DNA from: Paenibacillus jilunlii
GTDB taxonomy: Bacteria > Bacillota > Bacilli > Paenibacillales > Paenibacillaceae
Direction: 5' to 3'
Assembly: GCF_900102965.1 (NCBI RefSeq)
Contig: NZ_FNGM01000024.1
Span: forward strand, 1 to 64,000
DNA: 64,000 nucleotides
How positions within the stretch are numbered: position 1 is the first letter of the stretch; each line of letters begins with the position of its first letter. Made by a program: the position numbers and the translations under genes. The notes below the pieces were generated by a model. It did no database searches. It was not told the DNA's origin and worked only from the letters and a program-made list of their open reading frames with translations. Below are positions 53,890 through 63,800 of this stretch, one piece after another.

Positions 53890-56800
53890 TCAACCTCTCA
53901 TGTTCCGCAGTCTTTTTCTCATGTCCGCTCTTTTTTGGCCTGTTTCCACACCCGATGCTTTTACCGTATGCTCCTGCAGGTAATCGGATATCTTTTCAAT
54001 CGACGTATATTTGAACAAATCCATAATCGGAATGTCCTGAAAAAATTCCTGTTGGATCATCCCTTGCATCTGTACAATCAATAAAGAGTTCCCGCCGATA
54101 TCAAAAAAGTTCTCCCGAATGCCGACTGCCTGGATGCCCAGCAGTTTTGTCCACATCCCGGACAGCTTCTTGTCCAGCTCGTTCCGGATTCCCGCTGCAT
54201 CCATGCCGCCCGCAGTTTCCCTGACAAGACTCTCCATCGACCTCCAGTCCATTTTTCCGTTTGGCGTGAGCAGGAATTGATCCACATGGAAAAATTGGGC
54301 CGGGATCATATATTCGGGAAGCCTCTTCCTTACCGCATCCTTCAGCTGGTTCTGTGGAACCGGCTCAGCTCCGGTATAGAAACAGACAATTTTGTTGGTT
54401 TCCCCATCCTTCACAGCCGTTACAGCAATCTGCTGCAGACTGGTCAACTCTTGTAATGCCTGCTCAATCTCTCCGAGCTCAATACGGTATCCTCTTACTT
54501 TGACCAATTGGTCTCTTCTGCCGGTGAACTCCACATTCCCTTCCGGCAAATATCTTCCCAAATCTCCTGTCTTGTAATAGATTTGCCCATTGCTCTGAGG
54601 GATAAAGGCCATTCCCGTCTTCTCTTCATCGTTGTAATATCCTTGGGTCACATTGTTCCCGGCGATATAAATTTCCCCGGCGACTCCCGGCGGACAAACA
54701 TTTCCGTACTGGTCAAGGAGGATTAGCTGATTGTTGGCAATCGGCCTGCCGATAAGCATGACCGGATGCGACTCGTCAATCTCCGGACCCGGTTTGTAGC
54801 TGGAAATCCATATTGTCGCCTCCGTCGGGCCGTACATGCTGCGGATTTCCGCTTGAGGAAAGGTCTCGCGCAGGCTTGCTGCCAATGAAGTACTCCAGGC
54901 CTCCCCTCCAAGCATTAAGTGCCTAAGCTGATGTAATACCGGCGAGTGACGATACCGGTCTTGATTATGCCTGATCAATGTTATGAGCTGAACCATCAGG
55001 CTGGGAACCGAATGCCAGATGGTGATGTGCCGGGCTTCCATATAGGCCAGTAAGCGTCCGGTGTCCTTCAGATGCTCCATAGATACAATGCAGAGCCGTG
55101 CCCCGCTTAACAATGCAGCGAATATCTCGAACACCGAAATGTCAAAGCTGATTGAGGTTACCAGCAGTAGTGCATCCTTAGGCTGCAGCTGCAATTCCCC
55201 AATGCTCCAGGCCATGAAGTTCAAGACATTGGAATGGGTAACCAATACGCCTTTGGGCTTGCCTGTAGAGCCTGAAGTGTACATGATATACATCCAATCC
55301 GATCCGTGACTCCCGGTGCGCGGATTCTCACAGGAAAGCTCATCCTCGTAATCCGCAAGGTACTTCTGGCTTACAGCGGTCTGTTCCTTAACCGGACTCA
55401 GATTGATGATCTGAACCCCTTCAGCATGCGCGAATGCTGCAACGCTCTGGAGATAACGGTTTTCGGTCAGCAGCCATTTGGCGCCGCTGTGCGCAAGAAT
55501 ATAAGCGATCCTGTCTTCAGGATAACCCGGATCAAGCGGCACATAGGCTCCGCCCGCCTTCAGAACTGCTAATATTCCGATGACGGTGCAGCAGCTCCTG
55601 TCCACGAATATCCCGACAGGGGTATTCCGCTGAACCCCGCTGCTCATCAGCATCCAGGCCAGCTGATTGGCCTTCCCGTTCACTTCCTGGAAGGTCATCT
55701 CCTGTTCCTCATACACTAGAGCGATGGCATCCGGAGTTTTTTGCACCTGTGCTTCAAAACGTCCGTGGATCGTCTGACCGTCTTCCAGCTCCACTTGCTC
55801 CCCTTGAAAGCGGCTTAATAGCGCAGTCTGTTCCTGACGGGTCAACAAGGTAATTTCCTGAAGGGGACTTTCCGGCTTGTCCACAACCTGCCCGATGATA
55901 TTCAGAAAGTATCCCGCAAACCGGGAGATGGTGCTGTCTGTATACATGTCAGAATTGTACTCGAACGAAATCTCTATTTGCTGGCCGGTTTCTTGGGCCA
56001 GACAGCTTAGTTCGAACGGGCTGATTCCTTCATTTTCCAAATATAATTTATCATAGAACTGGAAGAGAACATTGTAAATGGGATTTCTGGACAAATCCCG
56101 GTCGGGATTTACTTTTTCCACCAATAAATCAAAAGGATATTGGGCTTTATCCATGGCGGACCATACCTTGTGCTTCACGGTATCCTGTAATTCCATAAAC
56201 GTGGTGATTCCCTGAAAGTGAACGCGGATGCATAGGGTATTAATAAATATGCCAGCGACACTCTCCCATTTCTGTTCATTCCTTCCTGAAGTAGGCACGC
56301 CAATAATAATATCCTGCTCCTGCGACAGGTTGTGCAATAACAGAAAATAGGCGCTTAAGAGAAAGTTGTTGGCCGTAATCTGCTGAGTTTCAAGATACGC
56401 CTTCAGCTTTCTGTACAGCTCCCCGCGAATCGTAAATTTGTGAAAGCTGCCTCTGTACGTCTGGACAGCAGGCGCCTTGTGGTCTGAAGGCAAGCTCAAC
56501 ACCGGCAAAGGCTTGGAAAGCTCCTTCAGCCAAAATTGTTCGTGCTCCACAAACGCTTCGCTTTGCTCCCACGCTTGTTGTTCCAGAATCCAATCAAAGT
56601 AATCATACCTCACCTCCGGCAGTCTGGGCGGCTGCTGATGCAGGAAGGCTTGGTACAGGCTGAACAATTCTCTGTAGTAAATATCAATGCTCCAGCCGTC
56701 TGTGAGGATGTGGTGAAAATTGATGTAGAGGCAAGCCCGCTCCTCACTGATGGTGTACACATAGATTCTATAAGGCGGCACTTCGAGATTGAACGGTTTC

Positions 56801-59800
56801 ATTTTTTGCTGATGGATATTCATTTTCACAAAAAGCTCCGGATCACTTTGCCCGGCGGCATCGATAATTTGAACGGCCGGCACATACGCCGGCAGCACCT
56901 CCTGCACCGGATTTCCGTCCTTTAATCCATATTTCGTGCGCATCAATAGATGTCTTCCGGCCAGGAAGGAGGCAGCCTGCTCAAGCAGCTCCGCGTCAAT
57001 GGCCATGTCAAAGAAACGGATAAAGGGCAGGTTGTACGCCACCAGGTCCGGATTCATTTTTTGCAAAAACCAAATACGCCTTTGCGCATGTGACAAGGGC
57101 ATGCTTGTTTTTGCATATTCGACTTCCTGCTTGTTCACCGCTGCTGCTTCAGTTTTTGTGCCCAGCTTGTGCTCAACCAGATTCCCCAGGGATGCTACCG
57201 TCAGATGGGTAAATACATCCTGAATGGTCATAGCTACACGGTACTGCTCATTGATCCGGTTGGCCATTTTGATGCCCATGATGGACGTGCCGCCAAGCTC
57301 ATAGAAATTATCTTGAATATCGATGTTTGGCGTCTGGAACAGGTTGCCCCAGATCCGGGCAATCTGCTGCTCAATCTCAGTATAGGACTGATCTGCCCTT
57401 CCGGTTAACCGGACATCGATTTCAGCTTCCGGATACTTGATCTGCGCTCTAATCGCAGGAGCCAGTTCAACCGGCAAGGGACGGTTCCAGAACAGGTCAT
57501 TATTAAATTGGATGCTGCCGACCACAATGTTATTTATTTTTTTGCCTAGAATCTGATCGAAGGCATGGAGCGCGTGGCGGGGCAAAATCGAGCGAAAGGC
57601 AACATCCAGGCTACCGCCTGTATTCTTCGCCATACCGGTATTCGTCCATGTCGTCCAGTTGATGGAAATGATCCGGGTACGTTCGGTTTGCAGACCGGAA
57701 AACGCGTCCAGATAGCTGTTGCCCGCCACGTAATCTCCTAAATAGATGCCGCCCACTACAGAAGCGATGGATGAAAACAACAGGAGAAAATCGGGCGGGT
57801 TGTCACGGGTCAACAGATGCAGATGATGGGTTCCTTTGATTTTGGCAGCGACGGAGGCGGCAAACGCTGGCCCGTCCTTCTCAATCAGCAGACCACTGCC
57901 GGGAAGGCCCGCTGCGTGGATGATTCCGTCTATTTTTCCAAGCTGTCTTGTGATCCTGCTGATTACTGGGGACAATTCGTCCAGCTCGGCAACGTCCGCA
58001 CTGTATGTATATAGCTGTGAACCGTTGCTCTCCAGATGCTTCAGGCTGCGGATCAGCGCCACTCTCTCGTCCGGTTCCTGAGCCGATTGGATCAGCTCAT
58101 CCCAGGTTTCGCGCACAGGCAGCCGAGATCGGCTGATGAATACCAGCTTCACTTGGTGCTGCAGGGCAATATGCTGTGCCAGCTGCAAGCCAATCCCGCC
58201 CGTTCCCCCGGTGATGACATATACACCTTGCTCCTTAATGCCTGTCGTACTATTGTCGATAGCGTCCAGATCAACAGGCGTTAATTGCGGGTAATACTTC
58301 CTTCCTTCACGAATGGCAATTTGGTAGTATTCTGATTGCCTAAATACCTCCTCAGCGAGTTCACGGACCGTTGCCGATTCATCGTAATCAATGCATCTGC
58401 AGCGAAGTCCGCTGTATTCCTCGCGAATCACTTTTCCCATTCCGTAAAGCGATGCGAAATATGGATAAATCCTCTGGTCTGAAGGCAATACCCTTTGACC
58501 ATTCTTCCCGGCTACGATAAGCTCTGTCCGGTTCATCTCCTGCTTGACCCATGCCTTTGTCAGATACAGCAGCGCATACAAGGTACGGGTTAATCTCTCC
58601 TCCAGCTCGCTGCTGCTCCCGATATCGCAGTCATCCATTCCGGTTGCCAAAAGAATTTTGCTGATCTTCATGGTCCCCGTATCTTTCATCAATTGGCAGA
58701 AGTCTGCTTCTGTGGCAGCCAAACTGTATAATGCCGGACTCTCCCTCTTGTAAGCTGCTGCAAGCCGGGCATGAATGACATGAGGGGTGTGCCGGGAGAT
58801 TTCGCCTGCCAGTGCTTGGCCCCAATCCGTCGAATCGGTGAGCACCAGGACCACCTCTTCGTTCGTATGCAGCGGCGGTGAGGGTTCTTTGTTTACGGGC
58901 AGCCATTCAATATTGTGGTAGAGCCGGGACTGCGGCGTTTCTTCACGCGGGTTGGCCGTATCATGGATATCCGGCTGCTTCTCAAGTGCAGAACCGGATT
59001 TGACAGCAGCTGCCGGCCACAGCTTAATCTTTTCAAAGGGATATCCGGGCAAATTCAGCTTTTGCCGCTTTTGCGGGTAGAGGGCTGCCCAATCGACGGA
59101 TAATCCGCAGACATATCGCTCAGCCAGCTTTTCATAAGTTAATTTCAGATTCTGGCGATTCATCTCGAACTCATCTGCAGCAGCTGACGTATCTACCGGC
59201 TGGATATTGCCGCTGATATAGATTCCATTCTCACCGGATATACGGTTTCGGGATAAATCTGCATTAGCCAACTGCTTCATTAACTCTTCTTTGGTGGCAA
59301 AAACGAACGCGGCCCTGCTTTCAGCCTGCCCCCTGCCGGTATTGGCGGTATAGCATAGATCCTCAAGATCAAGCTGATCGTTATCCTGCAAAAAAGCATA
59401 ATACGCTTGGATTAACCGGGCCAGGCCCTGTGTTGATCCGGCTGACATCGTTAAAAAATGAAACGGAGACGAGCCTTCCCCTGCTTGATGATTCATCTCC
59501 GGAGCTTCCTCCACCACTACGTGGCAGTTCGTACCGCTGAAGCCGAAGGAATTGACACCGGCCCGCAGCAATGTATCTCTCCGTTCCCAGTCTTTTACCT
59601 CCGTATTCACGTAGATTGCAGAATGCTCCGCGTCAATAAACGGATTCGGGGACTGATAGTTCAAGGACGGAGGGATTTTTTTATGTTGCAACGACAATAT
59701 AACTTTCAGCAATGACGCTAACCCTGAGGCAGCCACTGTATGTCCAATATTGGTTTTGACTGAACCAATGCCGCAAATATGAGGGGTATCCGTATATTTT

Positions 59801-60888
59801 TTAAATGCATCGTTTATCGCCTGCAATTCGATGGAGTCGCCCAGCAGTGTACCTGTACCGTGGGCTTCCACATAAGAAATCGAGAGCGGATCGATCTTGG
59901 CTTTCTCCCAGGTGCGGATGAACAACCCTGTCTCCGCCTCCGGATTGGGAGCGGTTAAGCCATTGGAGGCCCCGTCGGCGTTGACCCCGCTTGCCTTAAT
60001 GACGGCATAGACGGGGTCCCGGTCCCTCATAGCCTTCTCTAACGGCTTAACCAGCAGGGCTGTGATTCCTTCGCTCCAAATGGTCCCGTTGGCATCCTTG
60101 TCGAATGCTTTCACCTTTCCATGGGAGGTCTCCAGATCATTTAGTTTCCCTGTTGCCTGCGGAATCACCATAAGGTTGACACCGCCAACCAGTGCCGTTT
60201 CGCACTCTTTGTTCGCCAAGGCCAAGCAGGCCTGGTGCAAGGCAACAAGTCCGGATGAGCAGGCTGTATTTACAACGAGGGCGGGTCCCCGCAGGTCCAG
60301 GAAATAGGAGATCCGATTGGCTAACAGACCTACCAAAGAACCCGTCAGCGAAGAGATATCCTCATGCTCCAAAAGAGCGCGATAGTGGGACTGATAAGCC
60401 GTTTCCAAGCCCACAAATACGCCTGTGTTCGAATGCTTCAGTGCATCTCCGCCATATCCTGCGTCTTCAATCGCATGGTACGCCGTCTCCATGAACAGTC
60501 TTTGATAAGGCTCCATCGCCATGGCTTCCTTCCCGCCGATCCGGAAAAAAGGATGGTCAAAGTGGGCGATTTGCTCCAAATAGCCTGCTTGATGATTGGA
60601 CTGTGCAAGCAGCTCCTCCAATTCCGGGATAAAGGGAGCGAGGTCTTGCAGGCGTTCCTCCGGAAATGCTCCGATGCTGTTGACCTGGCCCAGCAAATTC
60701 CCCCAAAACTGCCCGGGGGTATTTGCACCGGGAACACGGCAGGCGATCCCGATTACGGCAATATCCTGCCGCTTCACGTCTGAGGAGCGGTTGACCTTTT
60801 CCAGAATGGAGACAGCCATTTCCTGATTCAGGTTGCCTGATTTTAACAACTGTAAAATATGATCATTGATCTCTTTACGGTTAATCAT
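53890..60888 (-). CDS. Hybrid PKS-NRPS, KS-KR-ACP-C-A-PCP
   Basis: A 2332-residue protein that should add a beta-hydroxy two-carbon unit and then an amino acid. Helical leader (1-38); KS (about 40-470, TACSSGL, HGTGT, NIGHT); no AT and no DH; KR (about 885-1130, TGGTGGIGLQ, FSSIASVVGGIYLGDY); ACP (GGTSI near 1195); C (about 1260-1700, HHILTDG); A (about 1705-2220, TSGSTGKPKG, SFDISVFEIF, YGPTEATIW, RGYRIEL, NGKMD); PCP (GGNSL near 2261). By-eye pocket residues are D-I-F-H-M-G-M-I-W-K, nearly those of the 4065-12035 protein, so both may use the same amino acid, not identified. The frame is open to 61083, but the upstream part overlaps the previous gene and lacks family likeness. Of three consecutive ATGs at 60894-60886, the last has GGGGG at a workable distance. 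Confidence 0.95.
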   Translation of the reverse strand: MINRKEINDHILQLLKSGNLNQEMAVSILEKVNRSSDVKRQDIAVIGIACRVPGANTPGQFWGNLLGQVNSIGAFPEERLQDLAPFIPELEELLAQSNHQAGYLEQIAHFDHPFFRIGGKEAMAMEPYQRLFMETAYHAIEDAGYGGDALKHSNTGVFVGLETAYQSHYRALLEHEDISSLTGSLVGLLANRISYFLDLRGPALVVNTACSSGLVALHQACLALANKECETALVGGVNLMVIPQATGKLNDLETSHGKVKAFDKDANGTIWSEGITALLVKPLEKAMRDRDPVYAVIKASGVNADGASNGLTAPNPEAETGLFIRTWEKAKIDPLSISYVEAHGTGTLLGDSIELQAINDAFKKYTDTPHICGIGSVKTNIGHTVAASGLASLLKVILSLQHKKIPPSLNYQSPNPFIDAEHSAIYVNTEVKDWERRDTLLRAGVNSFGFSGTNCHVVVEEAPEMNHQAGEGSSPFHFLTMSAGSTQGLARLIQAYYAFLQDNDQLDLEDLCYTANTGRGQAESRAAFVFATKEELMKQLANADLSRNRISGENGIYISGNIQPVDTSAAADEFEMNRQNLKLTYEKLAERYVCGLSVDWAALYPQKRQKLNLPGYPFEKIKLWPAAAVKSGSALEKQPDIHDTANPREETPQSRLYHNIEWLPVNKEPSPPLHTNEEVVLVLTDSTDWGQALAGEISRHTPHVIHARLAAAYKRESPALYSLAATEADFCQLMKDTGTMKISKILLATGMDDCDIGSSSELEERLTRTLYALLYLTKAWVKQEMNRTELIVAGKNGQRVLPSDQRIYPYFASLYGMGKVIREEYSGLRCRCIDYDESATVRELAEEVFRQSEYYQIAIREGRKYYPQLTPVDLDAIDNSTTGIKEQGVYVITGGTGGIGLQLAQHIALQHQVKLVFISRSRLPVRETWDELIQSAQEPDERVALIRSLKHLESNGSQLYTYSADVAELDELSPVISRITRQLGKIDGIIHAAGLPGSGLLIEKDGPAFAASVAAKIKGTHHLHLLTRDNPPDFLLLFSSIASVVGGIYLGDYVAGNSYLDAFSGLQTERTRIISINWTTWTNTGMAKNTGGSLDVAFRSILPRHALHAFDQILGKKINNIVVGSIQFNNDLFWNRPLPVELAPAIRAQIKYPEAEIDVRLTGRADQSYTEIEQQIARIWGNLFQTPNIDIQDNFYELGGTSIMGIKMANRINEQYRVAMTIQDVFTHLTVASLGNLVEHKLGTKTEAAAVNKQEVEYAKTSMPLSHAQRRIWFLQKMNPDLVAYNLPFIRFFDMAIDAELLEQAASFLAGRHLLMRTKYGLKDGNPVQEVLPAYVPAVQIIDAAGQSDPELFVKMNIHQQKMKPFNLEVPPYRIYVYTISEERACLYINFHHILTDGWSIDIYYRELFSLYQAFLHQQPPRLPEVRYDYFDWILEQQAWEQSEAFVEHEQFWLKELSKPLPVLSLPSDHKAPAVQTYRGSFHKFTIRGELYRKLKAYLETQQITANNFLLSAYFLLLHNLSQEQDIIIGVPTSGRNEQKWESVAGIFINTLCIRVHFQGITTFMELQDTVKHKVWSAMDKAQYPFDLLVEKVNPDRDLSRNPIYNVLFQFYDKLYLENEGISPFELSCLAQETGQQIEISFEYNSDMYTDSTISRFAGYFLNIIGQVVDKPESPLQEITLLTRQEQTALLSRFQGEQVELEDGQTIHGRFEAQVQKTPDAIALVYEEQEMTFQEVNGKANQLAWMLMSSGVQRNTPVGIFVDRSCCTVIGILAVLKAGGAYVPLDPGYPEDRIAYILAHSGAKWLLTENRYLQSVAAFAHAEGVQIINLSPVKEQTAVSQKYLADYEDELSCENPRTGSHGSDWMYIMYTSGSTGKPKGVLVTHSNVLNFMAWSIGELQLQPKDALLLVTSISFDISVFEIFAALLSGARLCIVSMEHLKDTGRLLAYMEARHITIWHSVPSLMVQLITLIRHNQDRYRHSPVLHQLRHLMLGGEAWSTSLAASLRETFPQAEIRSMYGPTEATIWISSYKPGPEIDESHPVMLIGRPIANNQLILLDQYGNVCPPGVAGEIYIAGNNVTQGYYNDEEKTGMAFIPQSNGQIYYKTGDLGRYLPEGNVEFTGRRDQLVKVRGYRIELGEIEQALQELTSLQQIAVTAVKDGETNKIVCFYTGAEPVPQNQLKDAVRKRLPEYMIPAQFFHVDQFLLTPNGKMDWRSMESLVRETAGGMDAAGIRNELDKKLSGMWTKLLGIQAVGIRENFFDIGGNSLLIVQMQGMIQQEFFQDIPIMDLFKYTSIEKISDYLQEHTVKASGVETGQKRADMRKRLRNMRG

Positions 60889-63800
60889 CATCATCCCCCA
60901 ACTCGTTGTTATCCAGGTACTGCAAAATATTCTCGATCGGCACACTCCCCTCGACAAACCCGGATAGCTTATCGCTGAGCTCCATCCGCTTTGCAGCCTT
61001 CGGGTCTGCTTCCCGCGATGATTCGTTTTGACTTTGTTTTTGCTTAAGGTATTCCGCCATTTTGGCAATGGAAGGGTACGCAAACAAGGTCGCTATGTTG
61101 ACACAACCAGGATAGACATCGTCAATTTCTTTGACCAGGCTTGTAGCCAGAATGGAGTTCCCGCCTGTTTCCTGAAAGGGCAGGTACACATTAACCTCAG
61201 CTACTCCCAGCACCTTTTGCCACATCGCTGCCAGCGAAGTTTCATACGAATTGTAGCTGTGATCATTTCTGCCTTTTAGGATAGGCATGATGGGCTCGTC
61301 TATAGTTGCTTTTCCTTGTGGAAGAAACGCTCCGGTTCCCCGGGCGATCATCTGGGGCGGGACGGCAAAAGGCAGCGGATGGTCCCCTCTCCGGAAATAG
61401 CGCTCATTGATTTCACCGGCAATGATCCGTGACAGCTTCCGCTGCAAAACAGCATCCAGGATGCTGATTCCCTGCTCCTCCGTCAACCCCAAAAAGGGAG
61501 AGCGTCCCTCCTGAATTTCATATTTCAGCGTCATGCCGACTTCTTTCCATGCAGGCCAATTGATGGTAACGCTCCTGCGGTTATTCGCCTGCCTGTAGTC
61601 GCTGAACCCATCCAAGTACGCATTGGCAGCCGTGTAATCCGCCTGTCCCATCCCCCCCAGCAGGCTCGTGACCGAAGAAAACAGCACAAAATAGTCCAGG
61701 TTATCCTGGGCCGTATACTGATCCAATAACCAGGTCCCCGTTACTTTTGCATCAAGCACCCGCTTGATCTCCGGCTTCGTTTTGTTGATCAGCAGCCCTT
61801 CCCCGGCAATGCCCGCGCAATGGAATAGGCCATGAATCTGCCCGTATTTGGTGCGGATGGCTTGCAGCACACCCTGCAATTCATTGGGATCAGAAATGTC
61901 TGCGGTATACAAATCTACGTCAGACCCATTGGCTTCGATCTGGCGAATCCTTTGGCTTTGGCCTGGGCCGGGCGGCAGCGTGCCCCTGTTCAACAGACAG
62001 AGATGAACCCGGTGCTTCCCGGATAGATATTGGGCCACCGCCAGTCCAATACCGCCAAGTCCTCCGGTCACCACATAGACGCCGTTTTCTTTGAGGGACA
62101 CGCCTCCCGCTTCGGCAGCTTCAAGCCGCCGCTCTTCGAAATGCTCGATATAGCGGGTGTTTTCCCGATAGGCCACTTGGAAATCCTCTTTGCCGGAACA
62201 TATCTCTTTCCAGACAGCCTCTGGAGCTGTAGCATTGTCGATATCGATGCAGCGGCATTTAAATTGCGGGTATTCCTGCGGGATCACTTTAGCCAACCCG
62301 AACAGAACGGCATGATGCGGGTTAAGCACCGGTTCATGCCGGTTCACCCTAAACGTGTGGTCTGCAATGAAGAACAGGTTCAGTTCTTGATGATACTGCC
62401 CGTTCAACAGCTCTGTTACCAAATGATAGAGGTTATATACGCCCCTGTTCTCTGCGGCATGCAAGTCTTCTATCCCGGTAATCTTCTCGTCCACGAGGCT
62501 TAGGCAGTGAATGATATTTTTGATCCCTCGATTTGAAAGCTCTTTCAGCAAAAGAGAATACTCTTCGCCCGAACCCATGCTGTACCGGTTAGCAGCTAAT
62601 TTGTGATAGTGGGTTCCCGGAGTGACCTCAATGAGTTCAAGCTCTTGCTTCCGCAATTCACGGAGCAGCTCCTGGCTCTTGCTTCCGGTTCCCCCCACAA
62701 AGAGCCATGCTCCTTCGTTGGGCTTGATCCCCGCGGGCTCTTCTCTATGATCCGGCAGCCATTGCAAATGATAATATTTCCCTGAAGGGGAAGACGGCTT
62801 CCGGCTGGAGCCACCGATCCAATGACGGACAGATTCATAAGAATAAGCGGGCAGTTCGGTCAGCCGGTGCTGCTTGCCCTGATATAGACGGTTCCAGTCG
62901 ATATCCGCTCCATCCGTGTATAACCGTGCAATTTTGTGCAGATTGTCCACAGCGGACAGCGTCTCCTCAACGCTCCATTCCTCAATCAGGCTCTCTGCCA
63001 GCTTGTTTAATTTGAGCTTATCCTGCTCAAGCAGCCCCTCTTCGTCATAACTATCCAGGTCATAAATAATCCTGCTGGCCTTGTAATAGATTCTCTGATC
63101 ACTATCCGCCGCTTGCGGGATGCCCGCCTCCTGCAGACATTTGAACTTGGCGCGCAGCTCGTTTTCGGTCCGGAACAGGAGGGCAACCCGATGCTCATAA
63201 TGTCCCCGGCTGATATTGGCGGTGAAGCAAAGATTTTGCAAATCCAGAGCCACTGATCCGTTGATCATGTGAATGTAGCGTTTGATCAATGCGTTCAAGG
63301 ATGCTGCCGTCTTCGCCGACAACGCCAGAATATGCCAATCCTGCTTCTCTTCCTGCGGATTGGTGAAGGCCGGAGGCTCCTCCAGCAGGATATGGCAATT
63401 CGTACCGCTGAATCCAAATGAACTGATGCCGCATCTGCGCGGAGCGGCCGAGCCGCTCCAATCCTGAAGCTTGTCATTCACATAGATAGGAGAATCGGCA
63501 AATTCTATAAATGGATTCGGATTCTGGAACTGTAGAACCGGAGGCAATTGCTTATGCTTGAACGCCATTATCATTTTGATGACCGACGCCATCCCTGAGG
63601 CCCCGACCAAATGGCCGATGTTGGCTTTCACGGTGCCTGCGGCACAAAATTGCCTTTTATTCGTAAAACGTCTGAACGCATTTGTAATGCCTTTTATTTC
63701 AATGGGGTCCCCCAGTCTGGTTCCGGTTGCGTGGGCCTCAATATATGAAATCGTCTCAGGATCAATGTTGGCCGCTTTCCAGGCGGCTACCAGTACCTTC

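Noticed and set aside
53286..54014. Long plus-strand open frame of 242 codons, and similar ones at 47812-48540, 20217-21074, 36308-37150 and 9513-10151
   Set aside because: All lie opposite well-supported synthase or ATPase genes, show no motifs and lack a convincing ribosome site.
60889..61083. N-terminal extension of the 53890-60888 synthase
   Set aside because: It overlaps the end of the previous gene, is basic and low in family likeness; the KS leader begins at the ATG cluster near 60888.
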